The notes under the pieces were generated by a model. That model saw only the letters and a program-made list of their open reading frames with translations, was not told the origin of the DNA and made no database searches. Both the position numbers and the translations under genes were made by a program. A stretch of 64,000 bases of DNA from Lepiota brunneoincarnata (lineage: Eukaryota > Basidiomycota > Agaricomycetes > Agaricales > Agaricaceae), in contig JAEBUN010000009.1 in NCBI GenBank assembly GCA_023014365.1, forward strand, positions 868,001 through 932,000. Direction: 5' to 3'. Below are positions 46,534 to 58,279 of the stretch, one piece after another (position 1 is the first letter of the stretch; each line of letters begins with the position of its first letter).

Positions 46534-47974
46534 CTATCTACTACATCCAGGATCCGAATAACTGCGGGGTTCTACTCGGCACGAAACGTTAGTCGAGATG
46601 CGGAATCCGGGATGCCTGTGGCCGGCACTTTTGATTCTCCTTTCGTTGCTGCCTCGGCGGTACCCACACCCGCTTCCGGGAAGCCCCTTTCTGTTATCTG
46701 CCCTCCCGTCGTGACTGCTAGCAGCGCTAGGTCTCTGCTGCTCAGATCGATCATGTTGATGATGATTGCGAATTGAGGCATCAGCGTAATTTGGAGACCG
46801 GTTCCGTTCCTGCCTCGCTATAAATAATGCTTCAATCCAGGATCAGATGAAGGGGACGAACATAACCACTTACATGAGATTCTTGCGGCCTGTCTGGCTG
46901 CATGCGATCCTTCCAGATCATGGCTTTTCCCTTCCGCGATGACCTCTTCCTGTTCTGGTGCAACCATATAGTTGAGTGTCTCCTGCTGTGCTGGTGTGAC
47001 CAGATTGTTGAATTCTCCTTGCAGCTGGGGGCTCGGGGTAGGAGTATGCAGGTCTATTTCCACGTTGGGGTCCTCGAAAATGCTCAGGCTTATGTGGTCG
47101 TCAAAGGAGATGGGTATTTCGTCTCCATAGATCTGGCAAAGGCGGTCGACGATGATGTCTTCCGAGATGGCTCCTCTCGACTATTTAGTGCAGCACAGAT
47201 GAGCGACGTCCCGAATAAACAAATAAATAAAAAGGCACATACCCTTGCAAACTTGACCAGTTGGTCCCAGGGCAGCATTCGCAGTCGGTGGGCCGTGAGC
47301 ATGTAGGTCCCAGAAGAGAGTCTGTCGTCGTAGACAAACTTTCGCGGCTCGGAATCACGGCGTGAATGATATTGGGCATTGGTATCTCCCCCGCGGCTGG
47401 TATTATGAAGAGAATAATCTTCAGAAGTAACAACACAGTGCCTGGGTTGAAGGGGTGATTCGCCGGGGTGCCATGCGTCTTTGGTTGGTTCTTGCTCGAT
47501 GGTGCCGCCAGCTGCGGGGGGTTCGACCCGCGAACCTGTGAAACGGAAGGACGGTGATGTTGCACGATACCGGCTAGGGGGGTGTTGTGGGGAATGTGAT
47601 GGCCGGTGTTCGAGATCGTGAGGGGAATAAAAGTTATCGGGGTCGTTCTGAAAGTCCGCAGTGGCAGGCCCGTGCTCTGGGCCACCCACAGCGGGTCTGT
47701 ATAAGACCTCATTACCTGAGGTCAACGCCTGGTGCCCAGGCCACCGAAGTTCTCGCAGTTCAGGGATAAAATGGTGTATTGGAGGCAGACGAACAGGTCG
47801 CTGCCTAGCAGAGATTTCCCGTTGGTGGTGGGAGTGTGTTTGAGACTCGGAATGGTAATAAAGTAGGGGAGGAAGGCGGAAAGCTGGGGGTTTGGTTTCG
47901 GGGTGGTTTGGTCCGTGCGGTCCAAGTGATTGATCGGTGCGGGTCCAAGGGTATGGTTTGCGAAAAGCTGGCAT
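46534..47974 (-). CDS. Hypothetical, largely disordered protein
   Basis: Not recognised. Three exons join with consensus introns. Exon 1 starts MPAFRKPYPWTRTDQSLGPH at 47974, is rich in Pro, His, Ser and Arg for about 230 residues, and ends in the folded-looking LSSGTYMLTAHRLRMLPWDQ. An intron (GTATGT...GTCGAG) leads to GAISEDIIVDRLCQIYGDEI and an acidic part with PISFDDHISLSIFEDPN. The last exon, after a GTAAGT...TATAG intron, is again polar (RSPNYADASIRNHHQHDRSE) and ends at TAG 46534-46536. The conserved core may be the 60 or so residues around the first intron. No signal peptide or membrane segment. The upstream in-frame leader lacks an ATG before 47974. Confidence 0.5.
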
Positions 47975-50485
47975 GATGAGAGGGTATGCAAGGGATGTGA
48001 TGAAGTGGCGTTTGATGAAAAAATCCCATGGACGAGGAGAAGACTTTAAGGGCTTCCGACACCGATTGTTCTTCCCAAACACAATGGCCGTTCCGAAAAC
48101 CCATTATCCGGCCGTTGTTTGCATCGTTCCATCTTTGGAAACAGAGCCGCTCAGAATATATTTCGAATATAGTTGAATAATGGTGCATTGTCCTAGCTCG
48201 GAAAAATAAATAGAGTCGTGTGTTGCAGTGCCAAATAAACGGGCCTTTTGTCGTACAAACTGAAGGGTTTTGGGAGCCAAATACTTAGTCAAATAGCGTC
48301 GGGGCTGGAATTTCGACCAAAATGGAATTGTTAAGGCTTTGCCCTTGCCAGCTCCTGCCGTTCGGCACCACTTGTTCAGAAACCAACCGGTTTTACTGTG
48401 TCCCTTTACTCGAGTAGACTCTGTCAACACTCCTGCTTGTCATGGGACAAGGTCACTCACGCACCGGGTATTTACATTACATGCTTGCTCCATCCGACTC
48501 GGCGATTGGGGACACCAGGAGTGTGTGTTATCTTCGCGACCTCCCCTCACACCTTCCAGTGTATCAGAGACAATCCGGTATTACCCTCCTGCCCTTGTGG
48601 TCTATCAATAATCTGTCAAGTTCCAGACATACAGTTCCTCTGATTCAGTCACTGCCTTGCGGCCTCGTCCAAATATAACAACGCGCTGTACCGCGTCCTC
48701 CAACACCTTGGATATGTCCCGGAACCCGCCATCCGCCCTCGGCAGGCCCTGCAAGGAATTTGCGGGTTGGTGTGCCAAACGGGGTGCGAAGAGGAACATG
48801 CAGAAACAACACCAGACTGTTCGTTGCATCAACTTCATGCCCGAGGACATTCTAGCACCTCTTCCGAATTATGCGGTGAGTGTTAGACCGATTTGATATT
48901 GGAGTAGTTCAAACTTTGGTGCATCAGCAGACACGACGCACATCGCCCCTAGATCTAAGACAACTCCAAGGTGAGAAGTTCGAGGACGTCAAGAGCAATG
49001 CGTGAGGAGCTATCCGCGGGGTTCTCCCTGGGGCTGCTGTTTTCCAAGGCGCGTTTCCATGATTCCAGTACTGTGCTGCGCCACAGAAGCCGGGTCATCT
49101 GAAAAAGACAGCGTTCAGGTGCGAACAAATCTCCATCCCTCAAATACCTACCAGATACAATGTTTGTTTACTAAACGAATCTTTCTTCGCCGCTCTCCCT
49201 CTCATAGCGTTCCGTCCCCATTTATAATATGGAGGGCCGGGTGCTAACACTCAAGAAAGTCGGGTGACACAAGCGGCTAGCATCGTGGAGCTATTGCGGG
49301 GTAGATCGATGGTAGGTATACAGCCCAAGTCAAGGTTATGCCCTCTCCATACCAAAAATATGGGACATGCATGATATGTTGCGAGGCAGGGTGCCGTAAA
49401 GTCTCGGTGGTGTATTTCCTAATCGGGCGTGGTTTTGTTGCGATAGAGTCTCGGCCGCAGCGCTACTACCAGAGCTCGTCGAGGTCATTGAAGAGGTGCG
49501 TGGACTCTGGGAATGGATGGTATTGGAACCGTGGGTTATGGAGTATCCGTGGCCTGATCCTATCTGTTCAAGTAAGGAACGCGCTGCTGATGGAATATAA
49601 GCGCCCGAAGTTGGAACAGAACTGAGAACAAGTGGTTCTCGAAACCAAACATATTCATGTCCAGTGCGTGGTATTGCATGTCGAACAATTGCTGAAATTT
49701 GCCCAGCTGACCGGTCCTGATAGTACTCCTGCGGGGTGTCTTATAACAGGGAAGGTACAAGACATAGTTATTTCGTCGCTGGGTGGGTGACACATTGACC
49801 ATCGATCACCAGGCGGGAAAACGCGACTGACGCGCCAGTGTGGGTGCTGCTGGATCCTCTTGGCAACAGATGTTGTACACTTAATAGCGCCAGAGACACT
49901 ATCAAAGCGGCCTAATACGCTGGGTGTTTTGGTTTGATTCCAGTTGAATCCGCGTTGAGCCAAGTAAATCGGGGCCTGACGAACATTCATCAACACCCTG
50001 TGTCGCCAACGGTACCGGACAAGGCCCTGGGCCAAGGCAAGTGGCACCCAAACAATATTAAACAGGGATGGGCTTACATTCGTCCCACGGTGGTGGGGGC
50101 CAATAATTAAGAGAAAAGTACTTCCCTTGCCGCCTGTCGTTGTCATCATTTCGGGGTAAATTTCATTGTGGGTGGCTCATCAACCTGCTATCGCCATTGC
50201 AAAGGTCACTTCTCCCTCAATTGCTGTTGATACTGAGTCGACGGACAGGTGGGCGGGATGGTCAGTTCGTCCGCCGTTGAGCCGTCTAAAGTATGATTTC
50301 TACCGTTGCTTGACGGAAGGCAATTTCTGGCTATACTGCAATGCCCAGTTTTGCGTCAGACTGTTGGGGTGACGAGAGTGTGTATCGGTGAAAAATACAT
50401 AAAATAGGAAGCCTCTAAGGGAAAGTGTGATGTGCGAGATACTTTTAAATGTAAACGATAGTACAGTGAACATCCAGACGACCGC
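47975..50485. other. 2.5-kb stretch without a supported gene
   Basis: The part 48430-48900 has several overlapping open frames on both strands that all look moderately coding. One plus-strand frame, entered at an acceptor near 48650, reads YNNALYRVLQHLGYVPEPA and on to a donor near 48870. A minus-strand frame reads LPRADGGFRDISKVLEDAVQ. I cannot choose between them. At 49655-50149 a minus-strand frame of 164 codons is open but unlike known proteins. The rest shows nothing. An unrecognised gene or a decayed one is possible at 48430-48900. Confidence 0.4.
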
Positions 50486-52667
50486 TTATAGCTTGTTCTT
50501 GAACTGGGCGGTCTGAAGAGGTTGATCTGAAGGATGGTGAGCTACATCATTTACGGTAGGCAAATAGCAAAAAGCCCACATGTCGAGAAGTAGAGGTTGT
50601 CCTGAGGGGCTATCCCGACGCGGGCGTTAAGGGCAGAAGCATCAACCATTTCAGGAACAATCTCGTTCAGATTGCGAGCGCCGATGAGACGCATATTCAT
50701 CTGGAACTCGTCCTTTTCCCAGTCAATTAGTAAGCTGTCCGTACTTTGCTCATTGATCGACTTACATGGAGGATCTGGATAGCCTTCTCGACACCTTCTT
50801 GTCCATATGCGCAGAAAGCAGTACAAGAAACCACGGCCAATACCAACAGCATTGGCACCAAGTGCCAACGCTTTGAGGACATCGCTTGCCCTGCGGACAC
50901 CACCATCGACGAACACAGAGAAGTTAGGGTTGGGCCAGGGGCCACGCGTCTTGAGAGCGGCAATGATATCGGGAAGGTTTTCCAGGCCAGAGCGACTAGT
51001 ATCGAGTTGTCTGCCGCCGTGGTTACTGAGAACAATACCCTGGACACCAGCATCATACGCGAGCAGGGCATCCTCAGGCGTCGCAACGCCTTTAAGCATG
51101 ATGGGCACTAAAAGATAACGATAGGCAATCCAGCCTCTGTTAAGAAGTTAAATGGCTTACTGTTCGTAATGCTCCTGAACCAAGGAATATCCTTCCACGA
51201 GAGACTGGGATCAATGAAAGACTATAGCTGCCGTCAGCTGGAGAGCCCCCAGTGGGCAGAGCTACTGTCACCTACACTAATCGCTCTCGAGACACCCTGG
51301 TCCTTCTTGACATCCTGCTGACCTTCTTGAACCTTGGCGGTACCACTGTCATCGACCGACTTCATGCGCATATCCTTCTCGCGCCGACCAAGCTGTGGGG
51401 CATCGACAGTAATGAACAATGCTTTAACTCCACGTTTCTCAGCATGCTGGACATATCTCTTGGTGATCTCCCTATCACGATTGACGTATCTAGAAGCAGC
51501 CGTCAGTTGTATACCAACTCTTGGGATAATGGGCTAGGCATAAACTTACAGTTGCAAGAACAAGGGTTGGCCAGGTTGGGCAGCATCGACAATCTCGTCG
51601 AAGGAGCAAGAAGCCAGAGTTGGGATCTGCAGAACACCTTAACACGTAGCCGATATCGGATGCAAGGCGTATATACGCACCATCTGGATAACGCCATGTT
51701 TGGCAGCCGCCCGAGTGACGTTTAATTCGCCATCGGGATGACCCAATTTTCCGAGTGCGGTGGCAGACTATTAACGCCGATTCAAGACATTAGAACCAGA
51801 GTATCTTCCTCCAGAAGGACGCATCTCGGGTCACTTACGATATAGATGGGCATAGAAGATTTCTGTCCGAGGATGGTTGTGCTCCAGTCGACGTTTGCAA
51901 CGTCGCGAAGTACACGGGGACGGAACCAAATTCTAATGAGGGACAATCAGTGATTCGGGGACTGATTGTAGCGACATGGTTGATGCAGACCTTTGGAACG
52001 AAGCACGATTCTCGCGGATAGTAATTTCATCATCACCACCAGAAGAGTAGTATGCCCACGCCTTGGCCGGAAGGACGGCTTTTGCGACTGCCTCAAAGTC
52101 GTGGAGGTTAAGCATCTCATCAACAGGAGGGCGAGCATCCATCATGGCTTGGCGCCTCTTGTCTTCTTCTGTGACCTGCTTCACGGCCTTGACAACAGTG
52201 TTGGGATCAACGGCACCGATACTACATGGGTGGTGTCAACATGCGAAATGCTCCCCAAGGGTGATAACTCACTGTTTTTCGATGGGCAAATTGGTAGTGA
52301 TAGCATCTGGTGGGTGGATAGGTTCGTATGCCTCCCTGAAAAGTGTTTTTAAGAAAGAAATGGGAGGAAGTATTTCTAGCTGTACTCACGTTGCATCTGA
52401 AGCCAGCATACTTCAGGATAATCCTGCTTCCTCCGGGATGTTCTGAGCCAGGAGATCAACAAATATTTGCGAATTTGCAATAGTAACACATACCGTCCAG
52501 GAATTCCGTGACGTCGTAAATCTTATCTACAGGAAACCAGGGGCGAGGTCGATTATCATGTCCCAAACTTGTGTGCCGGAGTACATGGACAACTCACTGT
52601 GAACGATAATCCAGCAGCTATCCCTACTGTTGTGTTCGGCGACGGTGTGTGCTGAGATGAGGGACAT
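50486..52667 (-). CDS. Flavocytochrome b2-type FMN-dependent alpha-hydroxyacid dehydrogenase 1
   Basis: Oxidises a 2-hydroxy acid such as L-lactate, or glyoxylate hydrate, with FMN and passes electrons through a heme domain to cytochrome c. It starts MSLISAHTVAEHNSRDSCWI at 52667, directly in a cytochrome b5 domain (KIYDVTEFLD, EHPGGSRIILKYAG with the heme His), linked by EAYEPIHPPDAITTNLP to the FMN barrel. The barrel shows LNLHDFEAVAKAVLP, AWAYYSSGGDDEIT, WFRPRVLRDVANVDWSTTI, SATALGKLGHPDGELN, IPTLASCSFDEI, ITVDAPQLGRREKDMRMK and VLSNHGGRQLD with the catalytic His. Tyr, Asp, His and Arg positions known from yeast Cyb2 are kept. There is no mitochondrial leader. The last exon ends FKNKL, a PTS1-like tripeptide, before TAA 50486-50488. 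Glyoxylate dehydrogenase is an alternative identity. Confidence 0.9.
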
Positions 52668-53807
52668 ATTAGCTGCGGAGGCGGAGTAAGTGAAGGCACC
52701 ACGTCTATCACTGTTCGTCTTTTGAAGGATCCCGGCGGAAGTCAGGGAGGCCGACGTACTATCAGCACCCCGTCAAGCGTACAAATGTCGACGTGTTCCA
52801 TTCCGTAGGTCCGCACGCTTGATAACACTATACTGAACCTGTTCGTCTCGGCGTTAGAGAGGAAGCATTTACCAATCAGTCCCAACGGCTTGAGAAACTA
52901 CCGGAACACTGATTAGTTGTTTTGTTACCTCTCTATCGCCGAGGTGTCATTGTTGCAATGACTGCTGGCCATTCCTATGCCAAGCCTAAGAACACCCAGA
53001 AGAGATGAGTTTGGGATACCTGGGTTGGGACAAACAGACTTTTCGAGCGAGGCTTGGCGATGGGCTTGGGGGCAATAAACACTTGGAGAAGAATTCCCAC
53101 GCATTCGGGTTTGGAAAACGTGATTCATCGCGCTGCTACATTCAACCAGCTCCGGACCACCCTTATGTCAGGACTGGCGTCGCGAGGGTGGCGATCTGCA
53201 CCAATGTACAGCCTCACTGATCCACTATGGCGCGATTATGATCAACATGGCCTCGAGGGAGTCCCCTTCGTAAAGTTCGGTAAGCGGGGCCGTCCAGACT
53301 CAACCAGGCCCAGAACGCTATCCAACCAGTTCAAACTCGATATCCACACCAACTCGTGCCCCCTCTTTCCCAGTGACCCCTCCTGCTTTTAGCTTATCTC
53401 GTGTTCACTTTGTGGGTCAGGAATCGACGCGTCTTCAGCCAATGTCTATTCGTTTCCGCACATCAGGAATACGAAGAATTTCTGTGCGACATTGTGTACG
53501 GAAAGAGGTATGGAGAGGGAAGATCGTGTCTTGGCAGCTCGGTATATCACCGGTATACTAACTATTCTGGGACAAGACTACACCTCGGCGCCTCCGTTCG
53601 ATCGTGAATAACGATCCTGGATCTCCGTGAGGGTTTCTTGGCACGACCCAGCCTTTCACGAGAGGATTTGTATAGTCAGCATTCGATGTGCCTTTCAATT
53701 AGGCTTAGCACAAGAATTGGAGTCTGGTGCAGTATATAGGCTTCGCCCATTCTCCCGAAATCCCTAGTGCAAGTGATTGTCTGCCACCCCCTGGTTCAAA
53801 GCTCGTC
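52668..53807. other. Divergent intergenic region of the acid-metabolism cluster
   Basis: About 1.1 kb between the divergent dehydrogenase 1 and the first lyase-type gene. Open frames such as 53005-53220 and 53054-53392 do not look coding. It contains the TATA element of the lyase-type gene at 53733. Confidence 0.45.
53733..53738 (+). promoter_or_regulatory. TATA element of lyase-type gene A
   Basis: TATATA, 70-75 bp before the ATG at 53808, within GCAGTATATAGGCTTC. Spacing is similar to that in the other two paralogues (TATA 80-110 bp before the ATG). Confidence 0.45.
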
Positions 53808-55411
53808 ATGTCGTCAACTGCAACCTCTTCTTCATCATCAAATACCTTCAGGTCTGCTGTACACCACGATACTTTCACCCACTATTCGTCAAGACATTCC
53901 TTCGTTTATTCCAGCTTATAAAACCTGCTGTCGGCTACTTCGTTCATCGTCGGAAAGAGAAAGATACGTCATATGAACGCGAGTCCTCACCTGAACTCTC
54001 GGACTCTCGTTCCTCTTACTCCTCCGATGACGAGCACGAAGTATATTACAATCCTCGCTTGGACCCGAAGAACTTTCTACATGGTCCGCTGTCCCACAAC
54101 CCAGCTACCCGACTCCGACAAATGTTGGCGCGACCAGGTATCGTGGTTAGTGGACCATTATCATTTGCCTCCCTTGCGTTACCTGACCCGCCGCCACAAG
54201 GTGGCCCCTGGTGTCTGTGATGGCATTAGCGTACGCTGTGCGTTAGAAGCCGGTTTCACCTGCCTTTATCAAAGGTATTCACCTCCTTATGACTATGATA
54301 AACATACTTACACGCGTTTAGTGGTGCTGCCACGACAGCGTCGCGTCTTGGCCAGCCTGATCTTGCTATTGCCACCCTCAAGGACTTTGTCAAAGTACGC
54401 TTAGTCGTCTTCTGTTCCACGATCGATCTAAGTGTTGCCACCAGGCAGCACAAACTCACTGCGAGATCGACCCCACCGTCCCTATAATCGCAGACGCTGA
54501 TACTGGGTGAGTATTCATCTTCAATCTTCTTGACGACTACTGACTATTAACCAGCTTCGGAGGACCAATCAATGTCGCCCGAACCGTGTGGCAGTATGCT
54601 AAATCAGGTGTAGCAGCAATGCATATTGAAGATCAGATACAGACCAAACGTTGTGGGCATCTCCTTGGTAAACAAGTGGTTTCGCGGGAGGAATTTTTGA
54701 CTCGTATTCGTGCTGCCGTGATTGCTCGTGACTCCATCCCAGGCGATTCAGATTTCGTGGGTCACTCTCCACAGCTTCTGACATTTCACTTTTTAACGTT
54801 TGAAATTAGGTCATTATTGCACGGACGGACTCTGCCCAGGTTCTAGGCATGGAAGAGGCCATTACGCGCCTCAAGCTCGCTGCCGAAGCGGGGGCCGATG
54901 TCTGCTTCATTGAAGGTGTCCGCACCAAGGAGCTTCTCGAGCAAACCGTCAATGCGCTATCACCTAAACCTGTATGTTCATCAACGTTTGGTCATTTTGA
55001 TAATTCTGAATGTTCATGTCAGGTTCTCGTCAACGTCATTTCTGGCGGCCTGACACCTTCCTTCACCAGTAAAGAAGCGGAAGCCCTGGGAGCCAAAATC
55101 ATCAGTAGGTTCTAATTCTGGCCCTGTTCCGATGATAGGGCTGACTGTGTACTGTGTCTGCAGTCTTCTCTCTTGTTTCCTCTGTCGCAATGGTTCACGC
55201 CTGCCGTGAAGCTATGAGGATGCTCAAGAAAACTGGCACCGACTTCTCAACTGCAAGAGGGATGGACCCGAAACAGTTCTTCGAAGTTATGGGTGAGTAT
55301 ACTCGCGACGCAGGCGAATAAGGTCACTGACTAAATCTATGTCATGCAGGGTTGAACGAGATTGTGGAGTTCGACGCAAAGGCTGGCGGATCGGCATTCA
55401 AGCGCATATGA
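53808..55411 (+). CDS. Isocitrate lyase/PEP mutase superfamily enzyme A (oxaloacetate hydrolase or dimethylmalate lyase type)
   Basis: Mg-dependent C-C (or C-P) bond lyase of the phosphonopyruvate-mutase/2,3-dimethylmalate-lyase/oxaloacetate-hydrolase group; the exact substrate is undecided. It starts MSSTATSSSSSNTFRSA; an intron (53859-53922) leads to a charged, Ser-rich leader of about 45 residues that the paralogues lack. The barrel follows: YYNPRLDPKNFLHGPLSHNP, APGVCDGISVRCALEAGF, SGAATTASRLGQPDLAIATL, IIADADTGFGGPINVARTV (Mg-binding Asp), MHIEDQIQTKRCGHLLGKQV with the catalytic KRCGH loop, ARTDSAQVLGMEEAI, DVCFIEGVRTKELL, NVISGGLTPSFTSKEAE and FFEVMGLNEIVEFDAKAGGS. It ends FKRI before TGA 55409-55411. 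About nine exons, no disruption. Confidence 0.9.
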
Positions 55412-56579
55412 GTGATCTCCACATATATCCGTCCCTGGTTCAGATGACGAGTTTTCTGCACGCTCATTAGTCTTATTTTGCTGTACCTTTAGCTGGCATA
55501 CACACTTGTATCCCTCGTCTAGTTTCTGTCTTCGGGTATGTTAAGTGCCTTTATTAATGACCTGTAGACCACAACTGTTCCACGTAGAGGCGCTCCCGCT
55601 GCAATTCACTAGAAATTTTTCACCGCCCATGTCAAATGCTGACACTTGAGTAATTGTCCTCAAATGGGTTAGACGTCCTTGTCGCTGTCAAGGGAAGAGC
55701 CCATCACGGACACCCACGAAATTTGAACGTTGAACCCAACCTCCGAAAGTCACCTGCTTCTGGATCCGTATGTCATTGTCTCGGACTACTTGCCAGACCA
55801 CTTCCCTCACACGTAACACATTTCCCCGGCACTTTCGCAATTTGCGATGTTTCCGCTCTTCATGCATTCATGTTAATGTTGATCCACGCTCAATCTCACG
55901 GTAGCCGCCATCCACTTGACCCATTATAAACGCGGTCGCTACCAATAACAGAAGCGTGTTGCAGTTTACGCGGCGTTGGTTGAACTACTTACCGTTCTGA
56001 CAAAACCTGCCCAGCAGACACGTCTGGACCGCAAGTCTTCTCAACCTGCACTCCGATCCGCTTTAAAGCCGCTGACCGAAGGTTATTGATTAACATAACT
56101 CTGGGTGCCCAAGATGTCTCCCGCATGCACTCCACTCGGCCCTCCCAAGTGAACAATTGAGTAATTCGAAAGACTTCGATATGGCCTTGCACAGCCTTGT
56201 ACCCATACTCCTATAGGCTTCTCATCGTTCCGGTCACCGACTCCGCCTCTCGGATGATCTAAAACCTTTCAAGTCATTAATTTTCTTCAACCTACGGAAG
56301 GAACCATTCCACGCACAGCCTGATACCTTGGGTTAGCTCCGTTTATGTCGCCTTGTATCTTTTACTTGGCGCAATACTTTGATTGCCACGATGCTTGAAA
56401 TGTGTTATTTTTGTTGACGGCGTCAATGCGTAGCGGCATGTAGTAAGTACTTCGGTTTCTTTTTTCCATATTGGCTGTCTGTGTTTCTTATCCTTATAAA
56501 CAATAAGATTAACCGCGCAACTCCACCCTCTCTCTCTTTTCTCTACTCACCCTTTCTGAAGCACAGGCGACGAATAAAA
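55412..56579. other. Intergenic between lyase-type genes A and B
   Basis: About 1.2 kb with no recognisable gene on either strand. A T-rich block sits near 56451-56470 and the TATA element of gene B at 56495. Confidence 0.45.
56495..56500 (+). promoter_or_regulatory. TATA element of lyase-type gene B
   Basis: TATAAA, 80-85 bp before the ATG at 56580, followed by a leader rich in CTCT. This placement matches genes A and C. Confidence 0.5.
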
Positions 56580-58044
56580 ATGCCCGCTCCCGATTACTTC
56601 TCGCGCAACGACGCTGCTCCCGCCGTGACGGAGGTTCAGGACCACTGGAAACGTCGCCGGCCTTAATGAGCCTTACTGTAACCCGCGCCTAGACCCTAAG
56701 AATTATCTTGAAGGACCTTTGTCCGAAAACCCAGCGACCCGTCTGCGCCAGATGCTCGCCCGCCCAGGTATTGTTGTAAGTCAATTGTTGGAATATATCC
56801 CTTGATGTAAACCGACGACCTGCAGATAGCTCCTGGTATCTGTGACGGTATCAGTGCACGATGTGCATTGGAAGCGGGATTCGAGTGTCTCTATCAGAGG
56901 TCTGTAATGGGTTAATATCTTATGGAAGTGGGACTCATGTTGAGTGATAAAGTGGTGCCGCTACCACCGCTTCTCGTATGGGCCAACCAGATCTTGCTAT
57001 TGCAACTTTGAATGACTTCGTCGAGGTAAGGACTAGAAGCTTCCTAGTCTTTGGCCATACGTTGAGCTCAAATTACACAGGCCGGCTCTATGGTCGCTAG
57101 CTTGAATCCCCGAGTTCCTGTTATTGCTGATGCCGATACAGGGTAGGTTCCCACTTTTTGTATGCCTTTGCATGAAGCTCACACCAGAAACAGTTTCGGT
57201 GGTCCCGCCAATGTCGCACGGACGGTGAAACAGTATGCACGCGCTGGCCTTGCTGGTCTCCACATTGAAGATCAGGTGCAAACCAAGCGCTGCGGCCACT
57301 TGATGGGTAAACAAGTTGTCTCCCGGGAGGATTTCGTTACCCGTATCCGTGCTGCTGTCCTCGCTCGTGATTCAATCCCTGGAGGTTCTGACTTTGTGAG
57401 CCAACGTGCACGCGGATGAGGTTGCTCCAGCTCATTGACTATGATAGGTCATCATCGGCCGAACAGACTCGGCTCAAGTGCTGGGGATGGACGAAGCCAT
57501 TCAGCGATTGAAATTGGCTGCCGATGCTGGTGCTGATGTTTGCTTCATTGAGGGTGTCAAGTCGAAGGAGCTCCTCGAGAGTACCGTCTCCGCTCTTGCA
57601 CCCAAACCTGTGAGTGACTGGCGCAATAATAGGCCAGGGACACCGCTAAGTCTTTTGGATTGTAGGTTCTAGTCAATGTCATCTCCGGTGGCCTGACACC
57701 AGCTTTCACTTCATGGGAGGCTGAGCAAATGGGAGCCAAGATCATCAGTTCGTCCTGAATTCGTAGCCTATGTTCATGTGTTCTAACGTTGCCCAGCAGT
57801 CTTCTCCCTCGTGTCTTGTGTTGCTATGGTCCACGGAGTTAGAGCTGCTATGAAATCTCTGAAGGAGACTGGGACAGACTTTGCGACTGCCGGGGGCATG
57901 GACCCGAAGGCATTCTTTGAAGTTATGGGTTAGTACCCTGCCCCTACGCCCAAGTTTTTGTTTTATGCTGATCCCACTCTAGGTCTCAACGAAGTCGTTA
58001 ACCTGGACGCGAAGGCTGGTGGATCCGCATTCCGCGAGGTTTGA
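56580..58044 (+). CDS. Isocitrate lyase/PEP mutase superfamily enzyme B, with apparent N-terminal frameshift
   Basis: Paralogue of A and C, same fold and motifs: YCNPRLDPKNYLEGPLSENP, GICDGISARCALEAGFECLY, VIADADTG with FGGPANVARTVKQYARAG, HIEDQVQTKRCGHLMGKQVV, IGRTDSAQVLGMDEAIQRLK, DVCFIEGVKSKELLES, NVISGGLTPAFTSWEAEQ, and LNEVVNLDAKAGGSAFREV before TGA 58042-58044. The ATG at 56580 opens MPAPDYFSRNDAAPAVTEVQ, close to the start of gene C, but this frame meets a stop about 28 codons later. The barrel frame is reached if one G of the doublet 56639-56640 is ignored. No donor or acceptor site explains the shift. Everything downstream is intact. So it is either a recent lesion or a sequencing error. 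Confidence 0.88.
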
Positions 58045-58279
58045 AAGCTGAACGGATAGTACATCTCCATGTTCATTGGAGATGTAACTCTAGACTGTGC
58101 TGTACTCTACATGTAGCTTAATATAACTTGCCAATGTCAGCACGGACCGGCATCCCCGGCGTGTTTACTTTGGAAGCACAACCGGAAATACTTTCTCCAG
58201 CATTTCCTAGGCTTGCGTTGACTCCCTCCACACACCCCCCCCCCCTCTCAGCTAGTCCGAACCTCGACCCCGTCGCGAA

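Noticed and set aside
47185..47712. 175-codon minus-strand frame
   Set aside because: Alternative frame of exon 1 of the disordered-protein gene; low-complexity Pro/Ser/His DNA stays open in several frames.
49655..50149. 164-codon minus-strand frame
   Set aside because: Kept only as a remark. No recognisable family, no neighbouring exons, and other frames in the same stretch are also open.
58237..58247. C-rich run before dehydrogenase 2
   Set aside because: Ordinary pyrimidine-rich 5' leader as seen before several genes here.
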